Shown: piece after piece, positions 43,374-53,249 of the stretch
Layout of the letters: every line of letters starts with the position of its first letter
How positions within the stretch are numbered: the stretch's first letter is position 1
Source: Bufo bufo
Lineage: Eukaryota; Chordata; Amphibia; Anura; Bufonidae
NCBI RefSeq assembly: GCF_905171765.1
Contig: NC_053390.1
Coordinates: forward strand, 502,611,336-502,675,335
Length of the DNA: 64,000 nucleotides
Direction: 5' to 3'
Position numbers and translations under genes: made by a program
Notes under the pieces: generated by a model
The model's input: only the letters and a program-made list of their open reading frames with translations
What the model was told of the DNA's origin: nothing
Databases searched by the model: none

Positions 43374-44028
43374 AAACTTTGGGGGTCTTTGAGCTCCGCG
43401 AGACAAGTGCGTAAAACCGTGTCAGTAAAGCAAAGGGTCTTTATTGGTGACCAAACAAAACAAAATAAAGCTTTTCTTCAGCATCCAAAACGTCACAACA
43501 AAAGTCCTGCTTGTTTCCAGCATAAATTAGGAAAAAGTCTTTCTTCAGAAAAACAACCAAAAAGAAAGGCACATACGTTTTTAGTAGAAGTCCTCCAGAC
43601 CTTCCCTGCAGACACAGCTTCACTTCCAAACTACTCAAAAGTCCTCTCTGAGCAGCTAGCAGACTTCCATCTTGTCCTCACAGGTGCACTCTCCCAACTC
43701 ACTCACTCCCTCCAGCATCACTTCCTGCTTTAATGGGTGGTTGTCAGTGAGATCTTAACCCCTTGTGCGCTGACTTCCAGGGTTTAGGAGTGGAGGCTTC
43801 ATCCCACTCAAATAACACTTTGGAGCCTCCAAAATTCCAGGCCCCAAACTACTTTACTAAGATAAAGAAGACTGTGAGCCAGTCCTCTCTGAATTAGCGC
43901 CTGCCTGGAACTTTTCACTCACTTTTTGGGTGACCCCCTGAACCTTCTACCTCTATTTAAATGGACCATAGTCCAAACAGTGGTGCCGTATAGCACCCGT
44001 CCAGGACCCACCCCCGGTGTCCTGTACA
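43371..44028 (-). repeat. 3' LTR of Gmr1-type element
   Basis: 658 bp, same length as the 5' LTR with very few mismatches (for example tcagtg versus tctgtg near 43748). The gag-pol ORF ends inside it at 43953, so its last 25 or so codons are LTR-encoded. Confidence 0.95.
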
Positions 44029-47000
44029 TATCCCCCCCTCTGCCTCAACGCGGAGGTGTTGGAGGCAACAGTAGACACCATACAATGGACTCGGGAGAGG
44101 GCATCGGCATTCTGATGCTGTCTCCTGGGTCTGTGCTCTACCATGAAATTGAACTCCTGGAGAGAAAGGAACCACCTTGTTACCCTGGCATTGGTGTGTT
44201 TATTCTGTCTCATCCAGGTAAGCGGAGCATGGTCTGACACCAAGCGGAACTTTCTGTCCAGGAGGAAATATCGCAGGGAGTCTAGAGCCCACTTGATGGC
44301 CAGACACTCCCGCTCCACCACTGCATAGTTTCTTTCAGCTGCCGTCAGCTTCCTACTAAGAAAGACCACAGGGTGCTCCTCCCCATTGATTTCCTGAGAC
44401 AGGACCGCTCCTAACCCTTCGCTTGAAGCATCTGTCTGTACTACAAAATCTTTTGTAAAATCTGGAGCTACAAGCACCGGATCTTGGCACAAAGCTGTCT
44501 TAAGCATTTGAAAAGCCGTCTCGGCCTCGGCGTTCCACTTTATCATCACTGACTTTCTGCCTCTGGTCAGGTCGGTCAGTGGTGCAGCAACAGTGGCAAA
44601 GTTGGGGACAAACCTCCTATAATAGCCAACTATGCCCAAAAACGCTCTGACCTGCTTCTTGGTTAGGGGACGGGGCCAGTCCTGTATGGCCTCCACCTTA
44701 CTCATTTGGGGCTTTACCAGCCCTCTACCCACAATATACCCTAGGTATTTTACTTCCTCCATCCCAATGGCACACTTCTCGGGGTTGATGGTGAACCCTG
44801 CTCTTCTTAAGGAGTCTACGACTGCCTGAACCCGGGGAAGGTGGGACTCCCAATCAGTGCTGAAGATGACTATGTCATCTAGGTAGACAGAAGCGTACCG
44901 TTGGTGTGGACGCAGAGTTTTGTCCATGGCCCTTTGGAACGTGGCCGGGGCTGAGTGTAGACCAAATGGCATTCTCTTATATTGGAAGTGGCCTTCTGGG
45001 GTAGAGAAGGCTGTCTTCTCCCTGGCTTCCTTAGTCAGGGGAATCTGCCAGTACCCTTTTGTGAGGTCTAGCGTGGTAATGTACCTGGCAGGCCCCAACC
45101 TTTCAATTAGCTCATCTACTCGTGGCATGGGATATGCGTCGAACTTGGAGACTTCATTAAGCTTTCTGAAGTCGTTGCAGAAGCGGAGGGTGCCGTTGGG
45201 CTTGGGTACCAACACAATTGGACTTGACCATTCGCTCTGCGACTCTTCAATGACTCCAAGCTCGAACATTCTTTTAACCTCTTCGGACACTGCCACCCTA
45301 TGAGCTTCTGGGATACGGTAAGGCTTTAACCTGACTTTTACATTGGGCTCGGTCACAATGTCATGCTCGATGACGTTGGTGCGACCGGGCAACTCTGAAA
45401 ACATATCTCTATTTTTTTGTAGAAACTCTTTTGTTTGCTGGGTTTGAGGTCTAGTCAGGGTAGAAGCAACCTGCACCAAGTCGATCCCTGCATGGTCCCC
45501 TGACTGTACCCCTACTACCGCTGACACTTGTTCTCTGTCTCTCCAGGGTTTCAACAAATTGATGTGATAGATCTGGTATGGTTTTCTTTTCCCTGGCTGG
45601 TGTACCTTGTAGTCCACCTCACCGAATTTCTCTACTACCTCAAATGGGCCCTGCCATTTGGCCAAGAATTTGCTCTCTACCGTGGGTATTAGAACAGCCA
45701 CCCGGTCTCCTACTTGGAACTGTCTAACTTTAGCCGACCTGTTATACACTCTTCTTTGGGCATCCTGGGCCTTCTGCATATGCTCCTTCACCAGTGGCAT
45801 CACCTTAGCCACCCTCTCTCGCATTTGAGAGATATGCTCTACCACCGTTTTGTGTGGTGAGGACTCACTTTCCCATGTCTCTTTTACCAGATCGAGTAAC
45901 CCCCGGGGCCTTCGTCCATACACTAATTCAAATGGCGAAAAACCTGTGGATGCTTGCGGGACCTCCCGGATAGCAAATAACAGGGCAGGGAGTAACATAT
46001 CCCAATCCTTCCCATCTTTCTGGACTACTCTTCTCAACATGGATTTTAAGGTTTTATTGAATCTTTCGACTAGGCCATCGGTCTGTGGGTGGTAGACAGA
46101 CGTCCGCAACTGCTTAATTTGAAACAATTTGCACAAGTCCGCCATTACCTTTGACATAAAAGGGGTACCCTGGTCTCTCAGGATCTCTTTGGGGAACCCA
46201 GTTCGTGAGAACATTTGAAACAACTCCCTGGCGATGGCCTTAGAGGAGGCTTTCCTCAAAGGGACAGCTTCTGGATACCTAGTTGCGTAATCAAGGATGA
46301 CCAATATGTATTGGTGGCCCCGTGCCGACTTTACCAGGGGTCCCACCAGATCCATAGCGATCCGTTCAAACGGGACTTCGATAATCGGCAAGGGCACCAG
46401 AGGGTTTCTATAGTGTGGCACTGGGGCGGTTAACTGGCAAATGGGACAAGACGCACAGTATCTTTTAACCTCGGCCTTCCACCCTGGCCAGTAAAACCGG
46501 TCGTTTATCCTGGCCTCTGTTTTCTCCGCCCCCAGGTGTCCTCCCAGTGCATCGTTGTGGGCTAGATCGAGGAGCATCCGCCTATACGGTTGGGGAACCA
46601 GCAACTGCTCTATAGTTTCCCCTCGGCTCTCAGCCACTCGATACAGTAAGTCCCCCTTCAACGCAAAGTGAGGGAACCTCTGGTCTGCATCTGGCATTTG
46701 TGGGACCCCATCAACAACAGAAACCTGCTCTCGAGCATTGACCAAGGCAGGGTCCCGTAATTGGGCGGTACCAAATGCACCTCTGGACACGTCTAGATCT
46801 GGATGTACTGGCCTTGAGGATGTTTCCCCTTCATCTTCCTCAACTGGGGAGAGCTCCTCGTCATCCTCCCCCAGCATGACTTGTAATGGGAAGACCTCCC
46901 CCACCTCAGAGATCAACCCGGGTTTAAGACCTGGGTCAGGGGCATTATCCTCCACATTAGCATTCCCTGCGACTTCATTATCAATGGTAGGTATTTCTAT

Positions 47001-48521
47001 ATCAGAGGGGTGTATTTCAGCTCCGGACCCCTCGGACCCTGTCCCTTCCAGGCCCAGTGCCCCCAGTTCCCCTGGTGGTGCCATTTGCACCTCGTTCCAT
47101 AGTTCCAGAAATAGTGGACAGTCCCGCCCCACTATGATGTCATGAATTAAACTGTTTACCACCCCGACCTCCTGTGTAACTGAGGCATGGCCATAAGAGA
47201 CAGTCACCGGAACCAAGGGGTACTCCTTGGTATCCCCATGAATGCATACCACCCGAAGAGTTTTAGTCACTGGTTTAAGCCTCCCAAGTACCCTGGCATG
47301 TACTAATGTTACCATGCTACCGGAGTCCAGTAGGGCCCTGGCAGGAAGGTGGTTCACCCACACTTCACACTCAAACCGTCCTGCAGCCAGGTCAAGATGA
47401 GTGGTACACACACTTCGCACATAGAAGGAGCTTCTCCGACCAGTTCCGCACTCCATAGGCTCCTCTTGCAGTGGGCATTGTGCCCGGGTATGCCCCCAGG
47501 ACCGACATCGCCAACATTGTATGTCTCCCATCTTTGGTACAGGAACCGACCTCCGTGGTTCTAGGGCAGATGGTGTAAACCTGCGGACGCCAACATCTGG
47601 CAAGGCTTCTCTCCTCAGGTTGGTGGCTGGTCTGGGTGTCCTTGGCGTGGGTTCTCGACGCTTGGCAGGCCCAAGCAGGTCCTCCACCACGGTATACCGT
47701 TCAACCAGCTCGATCAGCTGGTCAGCATTAGTAGGGTTTCCATGGCTTACCCAGCGCTGTAGGTCATCTTGTAGGGACCGTAGGTACCGGTCCATCACTA
47801 CTCGTTCCACCATTTGTGGACCTGACAACTTTTCTGGCTGCAGCCATTTTTTAACTAACTGAATTAGTTCATGCATCTGGGACCTGGGTGGTTGGTCCGA
47901 TTTGTACCGCCAGCGATGCACCCTCTGAGCCCGGACAGCTGTGGTCACTCCCAGGCGGGCCAGGATTTCAGCTTTTAGACGTTCATAGTCTTTGATGTGC
48001 TCAGCTGGGAGGTCAAAATAGGCCTTTTGCGGGTCACCAGTGAGAAAAGGCGATATAATGCCGGCCCATTGGTCCCGGGGCCACGCTTCTCTCTCTGCTA
48101 TCCTTTCAAAGGTGGTAAGAAAGGCTTCCACGTCATCGCTGGGTGTTAGTTTCTGCAAAAAATGGCTGGCTCTAACAGACACTGGGTTGCTAACGGCAAC
48201 GACCGCTTGCGCTTGTCCCTGAGCCAGCTGCTGTACGGCCTCCTGCAAGGCAGCCACCTGTGCTTGAGTGGACTCCTGCTGGGCCGTAAACTGGGCGGAT
48301 AGCAGCCGTGTATTTTCCTGCTGCGCAGCTATAACCTGTGCCAGGGCCTGCTGCTGCTGAGCCATCGCTTCCTCATGGCGACGGTTTGACTCTGCTGACG
48401 CTTGCTGCTGGGCCACAGTGGCTTGCTGCTGGGTCACAGTGGCTTGTGCCAAAGCCTTAACGACCTCCTCCATGCCTTTGTCTGCTGTTTGTAACGCCTG
48501 GGCTGACTTCACCCAAGACAT
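43953..48521 (-). CDS. Gag-pol polyprotein of Gmr1-type retrotransposon (integrase before RT), intact
   Basis: A single 1522-codon ORF from ATG at 48521 without stops. Residues 20-105 are a Gln-rich coiled coil. About 115-285 is a SCAN-like gag core (AFLTTFERIAEREAWP ... RYLRSLQDDLQRWV). A CCHC knuckle lies at 336-349 (CWRCRSWGHTRAQC) and the protease DSG at 399-401. An acidic linker spans 480-570. Integrase: HHCC zinc site (H655, H662, C692, C695), catalytic D724, D783, E819, then a GPF module near 959. RT follows at 1055-1225 with D1152 and YLDD at 1213-1216. RNase H: D1364, E1405, D1430 and D1473. In most Ty3/gypsy elements integrase comes after RNase H; the reverse order here defines Gmr1-like elements. 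All expected catalytic residues are present, and gag and pol are fused in one frame with no shift signal. It would be expected to package, copy and integrate the element's RNA. Confidence 0.95.
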   Translation of the reverse strand: MSWVKSAQALQTADKGMEEVVKALAQATVTQQQATVAQQQASAESNRRHEEAMAQQQQALAQVIAAQQENTRLLSAQFTAQQESTQAQVAALQEAVQQLAQGQAQAVVAVSNPVSVRASHFLQKLTPSDDVEAFLTTFERIAEREAWPRDQWAGIISPFLTGDPQKAYFDLPAEHIKDYERLKAEILARLGVTTAVRAQRVHRWRYKSDQPPRSQMHELIQLVKKWLQPEKLSGPQMVERVVMDRYLRSLQDDLQRWVSHGNPTNADQLIELVERYTVVEDLLGPAKRREPTPRTPRPATNLRREALPDVGVRRFTPSALEPRRSVPVPKMGDIQCWRCRSWGHTRAQCPLQEEPMECGTGRRSSFYVRSVCTTHLDLAAGRFECEVWVNHLPARALLDSGSMVTLVHARVLGRLKPVTKTLRVVCIHGDTKEYPLVPVTVSYGHASVTQEVGVVNSLIHDIIVGRDCPLFLELWNEVQMAPPGELGALGLEGTGSEGSGAEIHPSDIEIPTIDNEVAGNANVEDNAPDPGLKPGLISEVGEVFPLQVMLGEDDEELSPVEEDEGETSSRPVHPDLDVSRGAFGTAQLRDPALVNAREQVSVVDGVPQMPDADQRFPHFALKGDLLYRVAESRGETIEQLLVPQPYRRMLLDLAHNDALGGHLGAEKTEARINDRFYWPGWKAEVKRYCASCPICQLTAPVPHYRNPLVPLPIIEVPFERIAMDLVGPLVKSARGHQYILVILDYATRYPEAVPLRKASSKAIARELFQMFSRTGFPKEILRDQGTPFMSKVMADLCKLFQIKQLRTSVYHPQTDGLVERFNKTLKSMLRRVVQKDGKDWDMLLPALLFAIREVPQASTGFSPFELVYGRRPRGLLDLVKETWESESSPHKTVVEHISQMRERVAKVMPLVKEHMQKAQDAQRRVYNRSAKVRQFQVGDRVAVLIPTVESKFLAKWQGPFEVVEKFGEVDYKVHQPGKRKPYQIYHINLLKPWRDREQVSAVVGVQSGDHAGIDLVQVASTLTRPQTQQTKEFLQKNRDMFSELPGRTNVIEHDIVTEPNVKVRLKPYRIPEAHRVAVSEEVKRMFELGVIEESQSEWSSPIVLVPKPNGTLRFCNDFRKLNEVSKFDAYPMPRVDELIERLGPARYITTLDLTKGYWQIPLTKEAREKTAFSTPEGHFQYKRMPFGLHSAPATFQRAMDKTLRPHQRYASVYLDDIVIFSTDWESHLPRVQAVVDSLRRAGFTINPEKCAIGMEEVKYLGYIVGRGLVKPQMSKVEAIQDWPRPLTKKQVRAFLGIVGYYRRFVPNFATVAAPLTDLTRGRKSVMIKWNAEAETAFQMLKTALCQDPVLVAPDFTKDFVVQTDASSEGLGAVLSQEINGEEHPVVFLSRKLTAAERNYAVVERECLAIKWALDSLRYFLLDRKFRLVSDHAPLTWMRQNKHTNARVTRWFLSLQEFNFMVEHRPRRQHQNADALSRVHCMVSTVASNTSALRQRGGYVQDTGGGSWTGAIRHHCLDYGPFK

Positions 48522-48607
48522 GCCATAAGTATACTGTCTCTTTAAATGTCAGTTTTAAACGTTTTTTTTGCGCCTGCAAATGCACTTTGCCCGCATCATC
48601 CACCAGT

Positions 48608-49265
48608 TGTAAACTTTGGGGGTCTTTAAGCTCCGCGAGACAAGTGCGTAAAACCGTGTCAGTAAAGCAAAGGGTCTTTATTGGTGACCAAACAAAACAA
48701 AATAAAGCTTTTCTTCAGCATCCAAAACGTCACAACAAAAGTCCTGCTTGTTTCCAGCATAAATTAGGAAAAAGTCTTTCTTCAGAAAAACAACCAAAAA
48801 GAAAGGCACATACGTTTTTAGTAGAAGTCCTCCAGACCTTCCCTGCAGACACAGCTTCACTTCCAAACTACTCAAAAGTCCTCTCTGAGCAGCTAGCAGA
48901 CTTCCATCTTGTCCTCACAGGTGCACTCTCCCAACTCACTCACTCCCTCCAGCATCACTTCCTGCTTTAATGGGTGGTTGTCTGTGAGATCTTAACCCCT
49001 TGTGCGCTGGCTTCCAGGGTTTAGGAGTGGAGGCTTCATCCCACCCAAATAACACTTTGGAGCCTCCAAAATTCCAGGCCCCAAACTACTTTACTAAGAT
49101 AAAGAAGACTGTGAGCCAGTCCTCTCTGAATTAGCGCCTGCCTGGAACTTTTCACCCACTTTTTGGGTGACCCCCTGAACCTTCTACCTCTATTTAAATG
49201 GACCATAGTCCAAACAGTGGTGCCGTATAGCACCCGTCCAGGACCCACCCCCGGTGTCCTGTACA
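48608..49265 (-). repeat. 5' LTR of Gmr1-type element
   Basis: 658 bp, TG...CA ends. On the minus strand it contains the transcription start region; a minus-strand AATAAA-like ctttattttg/caataaag pair lies near 48675-48705. Confidence 0.95.
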
Positions 49266-49272
49266 ATATATA

Positions 49273-50307
49273 CACTCACCTAAAGAAACTAATACGGTGT
49301 TGGACCCCCTTTTGCCTTCAGAACTGCCTTAATTCTACGTGGCATTGATTCAACAAGGTGCTGATAGCATTCTTTAGAAATGTTGGCCCATATTGATAGG
49401 ATAGCATCTTGCAGTTGATGGAGATTTGAGGGATGCACATCCAGGGCACGAAGCTCCCGTTCCACCACATCCCAAAGAATGCACTATTGGGTTGAGATCT
49501 GGTGACTGTGGGGGCCATTTTAGTACAGTGAACTCATTGTCATGTTCAAGAAACCAATTTGAAATGATTCGAGCTTTGTGACATGGTGCATTATCCTGCT
49601 GGAAGTAGCCATCAGAGGATGGATACATGTTCTCATTCTGTTTACGCCAAATTCGGACTCTACCATTTGAATGTCTCAACAGAAATCGAGACTCATCAGA
49701 CCAGACAACATTTTTCCAGTCTTCAACAGTCCAATTTTGGTGAGCTCATACAAATTGTAGCCTCTTTTTCCTATTTGTAGTGGAGATGAGTGGTACCCGG
49801 TGGGGTCTTCTGCTGTTGTAGCCCATCCGCCTCAAGGTTGTGCGTGTTGTGGCTTCACAAATGGTTTGCTGCATACCTCGGTTGTAACGAGTGGTTATTT
49901 CAGTCAACGTTGCTCTTTTATCAGCTTGAATCAGTCGGCCCATTCTCCTCTGACCTCTAGCATCCACAAGGCATTTTTGCCCACAGGACTGCTGCATACT
50001 GGATGTTTTTCCCTTTTCACACCATTCTTTGTAAACCCTAGAAATGGTTGTGCGTGAAAATCCCAGTAACTGAGCAGATTGTGAAATACTCAGACCAGCC
50101 CGTCTGGCACCAACAACCATGCCACGCTCAAAATTGCTTAAATCACCTTTCTTTCCCATTCTGACATTCAGTTTGGAGTTCAGGAGATTGTCTTGACCAG
50201 GACCACCCCCCTAAATGCATTAAAGCAACTGCCATGTGATTGGTTGACTAGATAATTGCATTAATAAGCAATAGAACAGGTGATCCTAATAATTCTTTAG
50301 GTGAGTG
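49273..50307 (-). mobile_element. Tc1/mariner element 'c' copy 2
   Basis: The ends cactcacctaaagaaac (left, diverged after this) and aataattctttaggtgagtg (right) are inverted. TA flanks on the left; on the right a (TG)n(TA)n tract follows. 1035 bp, opposite in orientation to copy 1 at 40509-41554. Confidence 0.93.
49325..50159 (-). pseudogene. Tc1 transposase, broken (element c copy 2)
   Basis: Starts at ATG 50159 (MGKKGDLSNFERGMVVGARR) and reads both helix-turn-helix regions to a stop at 49746-49748, two codons after RLQF. Beyond it the same frame reads the core: DESRFLLRHSNGRVR (first Asp), FQQDNAPCHKARIIS (second Asp) and PDLNPI, where a small deletion near 49475 shifts the frame and loses the glutamate block. 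The lesions differ from those of copy 1, and the start codon is kept here. Inactive. Confidence 0.9.
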
Positions 50308-50323
50308 TGTGTGTGTGTGTGTG

Positions 50324-50372
<49 letters not shown>
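50308..50372. repeat. (TG)n(TA)n microsatellite
   Basis: About eight TG units followed by tatgtatatgta and about fifteen TA units, abutting the Tc1 copy. Confidence 0.95.
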
Positions 50373-50375
<3 letters not shown>

Positions 50376-50689
50376 ACTCTCTCTCTATACACGTTCTCAG
50401 TTACAAAACACACAGAGACTGACAGCGCTCCACTGTCAAATGGAGGATAATCCACACCCAGCTGAGACTGCTGGCTGGGTTTTATATAGGCCAATAAAGA
50501 CCCGGCCTGGAGCGTGGGGAGAAGCCACCCACCCAGCACTTTGCCTACTCCCAGTAAGAGCCGGCCCGGATCGGCTTTACAGCCACACTAACAACAAACA
50601 GTGTCAACCAGCACTGGCTGCCGCTGACACTTAAAACTACCGGCTCTTACCTCACCGAGGCCAGGAATCTCGGTGACACATACCTTCTA
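50373..50689. other. Unassigned stretch, possible solo-LTR remnant
   Basis: GC-moderate, with tatataggccaataaag and the small inverted pair agagccggcccggatcgg / ccggctct. It ends tctcggtgaca, which could be an LTR terminus (CA), and L1-like coding begins right after. No partner LTR is seen in the window. Confidence 0.25.
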
Positions 50690-51339
50690 TCAATTGCGGC
50701 CTCTTGCGCCTTCCTACACCTTATATCCAGAAGGCTCATACCTCCCCATCTAGAGCTGTAAAGTGTTGATATTCTTGAAATACAAGTTTTTCTTTTCCTC
50801 CTGCCTCACACAAAGCATGTCAGTAACAATTGTAACTGGTTAATGAAACAAGGGAAAATTCAGTGGCATGCATTGAAGGACATACAGTACATTATTTTAA
50901 GAAGTGTACACCTCTGTATAGCTTATTTTAGCCATCTATGATAGATTTAATCTAGAGAATTTACCCGTATCCTCTCTAACTACCCTCAATAGCCTCTGCT
51001 GGTTTAATTTTGCTATTTCCTTCGAACTGCCTGCAATTAATATACCCAAATAAGCCATCCCCTCCTGGACCCAATGGAAATGTGAGTTCACTTGGATGAA
51101 AATGTGAGTTTGCTTGGATTTGCTCCCTCAAGGGGCGAGAATTTGACATTTAACCTCATTTAACTTGTAAAATGAGGCTTGGGAGTATTACTCTATTATA
51201 TCCCTGAACACCTGCAAGAAAGGGATTAAATTGGTATACAAGATAATTATCTTGTCAGCATTTAGGGTTGTTAAATGTGTACTATTACCCATCTTAAATA
51301 CACCTAGATGATCTTAGTGTACACATGATACACCTAGAT
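50690..51339 (-). pseudogene. L1/Tx1-like LINE RT remnant, downstream part
   Basis: The minus strand reads the second half of an L1-clade RT in a mostly open frame: LGVFKMGNSTHLTTLNADKI (the [FY]ADD motif decayed to NADK), then SFYKLNEVKCQILAP, HFHWVQEGMAYLGILI and, after a break, GMSLLDIRCRKAQEAA. The order follows RT palm to thumb in L1/Tx1 elements. The upstream half of the same RT is at 62640-63360 on the same strand. The two were separated by the hAT MITE at 51340 and the nest at 54540-62269. About 90 codons between the halves are not found. Inactive. Confidence 0.7.
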
Positions 51340-52690
51340 CAGGGGTCTGCAACCTTTAAGACATAAAGAGCCACTTGGGCCCGTTTTCGAAGGGGAAAAA
51401 AAACTGGGAGCCGCAAAACCATTGCGACATTTAAAACAAATATAACACTGCATATATTGTTTCTTACCTTAATGCTATATACAGGATCGTGCAGTCAATT
51501 GTCAATCTGAAGAAAAAAAGGACTTTTTCACTTAACAATGTAAAATATATTTTTGCAAATTAATAGCTAATTAAAATATTTAATTTACCTTTACCAGACC
51601 CCTCCCAATCATGTGCCAGTAATACCAGACCCCCCCAATCATGTGCCAGTAATACCAGACCCCCCCAATCATGCGCCAGTAATACCAGACCCCCCTCCAA
51701 TCATGTGCCAGTAATACCAGACCCCCCTCCAATCATGTGCCAGTAATACCAGACCCCCCTCCAATCATGTGCCAGTAATACCAGACCCCCCTCCAATCAT
51801 GTGCCAGTAATACCAGACCCCCCTTCAATCATGTGCCAGTAATACCAGACCCCCCTCCAATCATGTGCCAGTAATACCAGACCCCCCTCCAATCATGTGC
51901 CAGTAATACCAGACCCCCCTCCAATCATGTGCCAGTAATACCAGAACCCCCTCCAATCATGTGCCAGTAATACCAGAACCCCCCCAATCATGTGCCAGTA
52001 GTAATACCAGACCCCCCCATCATGTGCCAGTAGTAATACCAGACCCCCCCAATCATGTGGCAGTAGTAATACCAGACCCCCCCCAATCATGTGCCAGTAG
52101 TAATACCATACCCCCTCAATCACGTGCCAGTAATTCCAGGGCCCCCCCCCCCAAATTCCCCAATCATGTGCCAGTATAATACCAGGGCCCCCCCCCCCCC
52201 CCCCCTCCCCATTACGTGCCAGACTGCCAGTTAAAAAAATTAACACTTATACTTAACTCTTTGGAGCGATGCGATGCAGGCCTCTTCCGGCCTGTGTCCA
52301 GACTCCAGCGCTGTACGGCTCAGGCGGCGCGATGACGTCATCGCGCCGCCTACGCCGGCCTCTGATAGGCTGCCGGCCTAGTAGTGCCAGCAGCCTATCA
52401 GAGGAACAGGAAAGGGACACACCTCCCTGCCCTGCTCCTCCGCACAGCCTTCTGTTTGTATCGCTGTCCTGAGGACGGCGATACAAACAGATCACTATGG
52501 AGATGAGCGCTTCGCTTCCACAACGGAAGCGCTCATCTCAGTGCCTGCCCAGCCGCCACCGCACAGTGCCTGCCCCGCCGCCGCCGCACACACACTGCCG
52601 CTGGCCTGGGGGGGATTTGATACCCCGCTTCCTACGCCGCTTCCGGAGCCGCGGCAAAGGTTCAAAAGAGCCGCGGGTTGTCGACACCTG
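51340..52690. mobile_element. hAT MITE with internal minisatellite (caggggtctgcaacc end)
   Basis: The left end caggggtctgcaacctttaag and the right end ggttgtcgacacctg are inverted. The 8-bp flanks acctagat (51332-51339) and aactagat (52691-52698) differ at one base, and the target sequence acctagatgatcttagtg exists undisturbed at 51302-51319. The interior holds a 32-bp minisatellite and a GC-rich right half with inverted cggcgcgatgacgtcatcgc, tctgataggctgccgg and gaagcgctcatct pairs. Confidence 0.8.
51594..52220. repeat. Minisatellite, 32-35-bp unit, ~19 copies
   Basis: The unit is accagacccccctccaatca plus tgtgccagtaat. Units change gradually: a gtagtaat variant appears from about 51990, and the C-run lengthens to more than 15 near 52190. 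Strongly C-rich on the plus strand. Confidence 0.95.
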
Positions 52691-53249
52691 AACTAGATGA
52701 TCTTAGTGTAGCTGTTACATGGGCGCTCTGTGCCTGCCTCTGCCCCGCTTCTCCTTGTGCACACGAGCGTCACACTATTCACCCAGCCGGTCTCTCTGTT
52801 CACCTGGTGGGCTGGACCTGCTCAATTTCCTTCCCCCAGTGGCGGCTGTCCCGGCCACCGGCGTCTTTAGTGTATGCTGCAGGATACGGCCTGCATTCCC
52901 TTAGGAAGGCCTCCAGCCCTGTCTCTTACAGCTCATGCAGACAAACTGTTCTTTTTCCATGTCCGTTCCTCTTTTTTGCGGCCCATATGTGAAACCATTC
53001 ACTTCAATGGGGCCTCAAAAAAACTGAAATTGCTCAGTGTGTATTCCGTGTCCGTATGTCTGCATGGCCGTTCTGCAAAAAAACAGAACATGTCCTATTA
53101 TTTTCCGCATTACTGACAAGGATAGGACTGTTCTGCAAAATGCGGAATGCACATGGCCAGTAACCGTGTTTTTCAGACCGCAAAACAACAACAGTAGTGT
53201 GCATGAGCCCTTAGGGCGTGCACTCACTCTTGGCCATTTAAAGGTTTGA
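52691..53249. repeat. Unassigned 240 bp followed by a foldback MITE (52929-53210)
   Basis: 52699-52925 shows no recognised element. 52929-53210 is a foldback MITE: cagctcatgcagac at the left, gtgtgcatgagccc at the right, with exact tta duplication (52926-52928 and 53211-53213). It is the same family as 7885-8315. Confidence 0.65.

Larger units (their letters stand above)
43371..49265 (-). mobile_element. Gmr1-type Ty3/gypsy retrotransposon, complete, intact ORF
   Basis: Two 658-bp LTRs (43371-44028 and 48608-49265) in direct repeat. Read on the minus strand they start tgtacaggacaccgggggtg and end ccccaaagtttaca. The flanks are both TA repeats (atat on each side), so the exact duplication length is ambiguous. 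A purine tract gcagagggggg lies just upstream of the 3' LTR (about 44031-44041). After the 5' LTR, tggtggatgatgcggg begins two bases in, a possible primer-binding site. The interior is one ORF with integrase before RT, the hallmark of the Gmr1 clade. Confidence 0.95.

Noticed and set aside
43335..43733. 132-residue frame duplicated at 48587-48970
   Set aside because: Lies in the two LTRs of the Gmr1-like element, so duplication is expected; no domain.
46738..47145. 135-residue Ser-rich plus-strand frame
   Set aside because: Antisense shadow of the acidic linker in the Gmr1 gag-pol.
50330..50372. TATA boxes in TA microsatellites
   Set aside because: Simple-sequence runs give TATA by chance; no downstream gene supports a promoter.
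50305..50634. 109-residue frame beginning in a GT/TA run
   Set aside because: Starts with a microsatellite-encoded low-complexity run; no coding signal afterwards.
51594..52220. CRISPR-like regular array
   Set aside because: The units repeat with no unique spacers, and the context is a eukaryotic hAT MITE.
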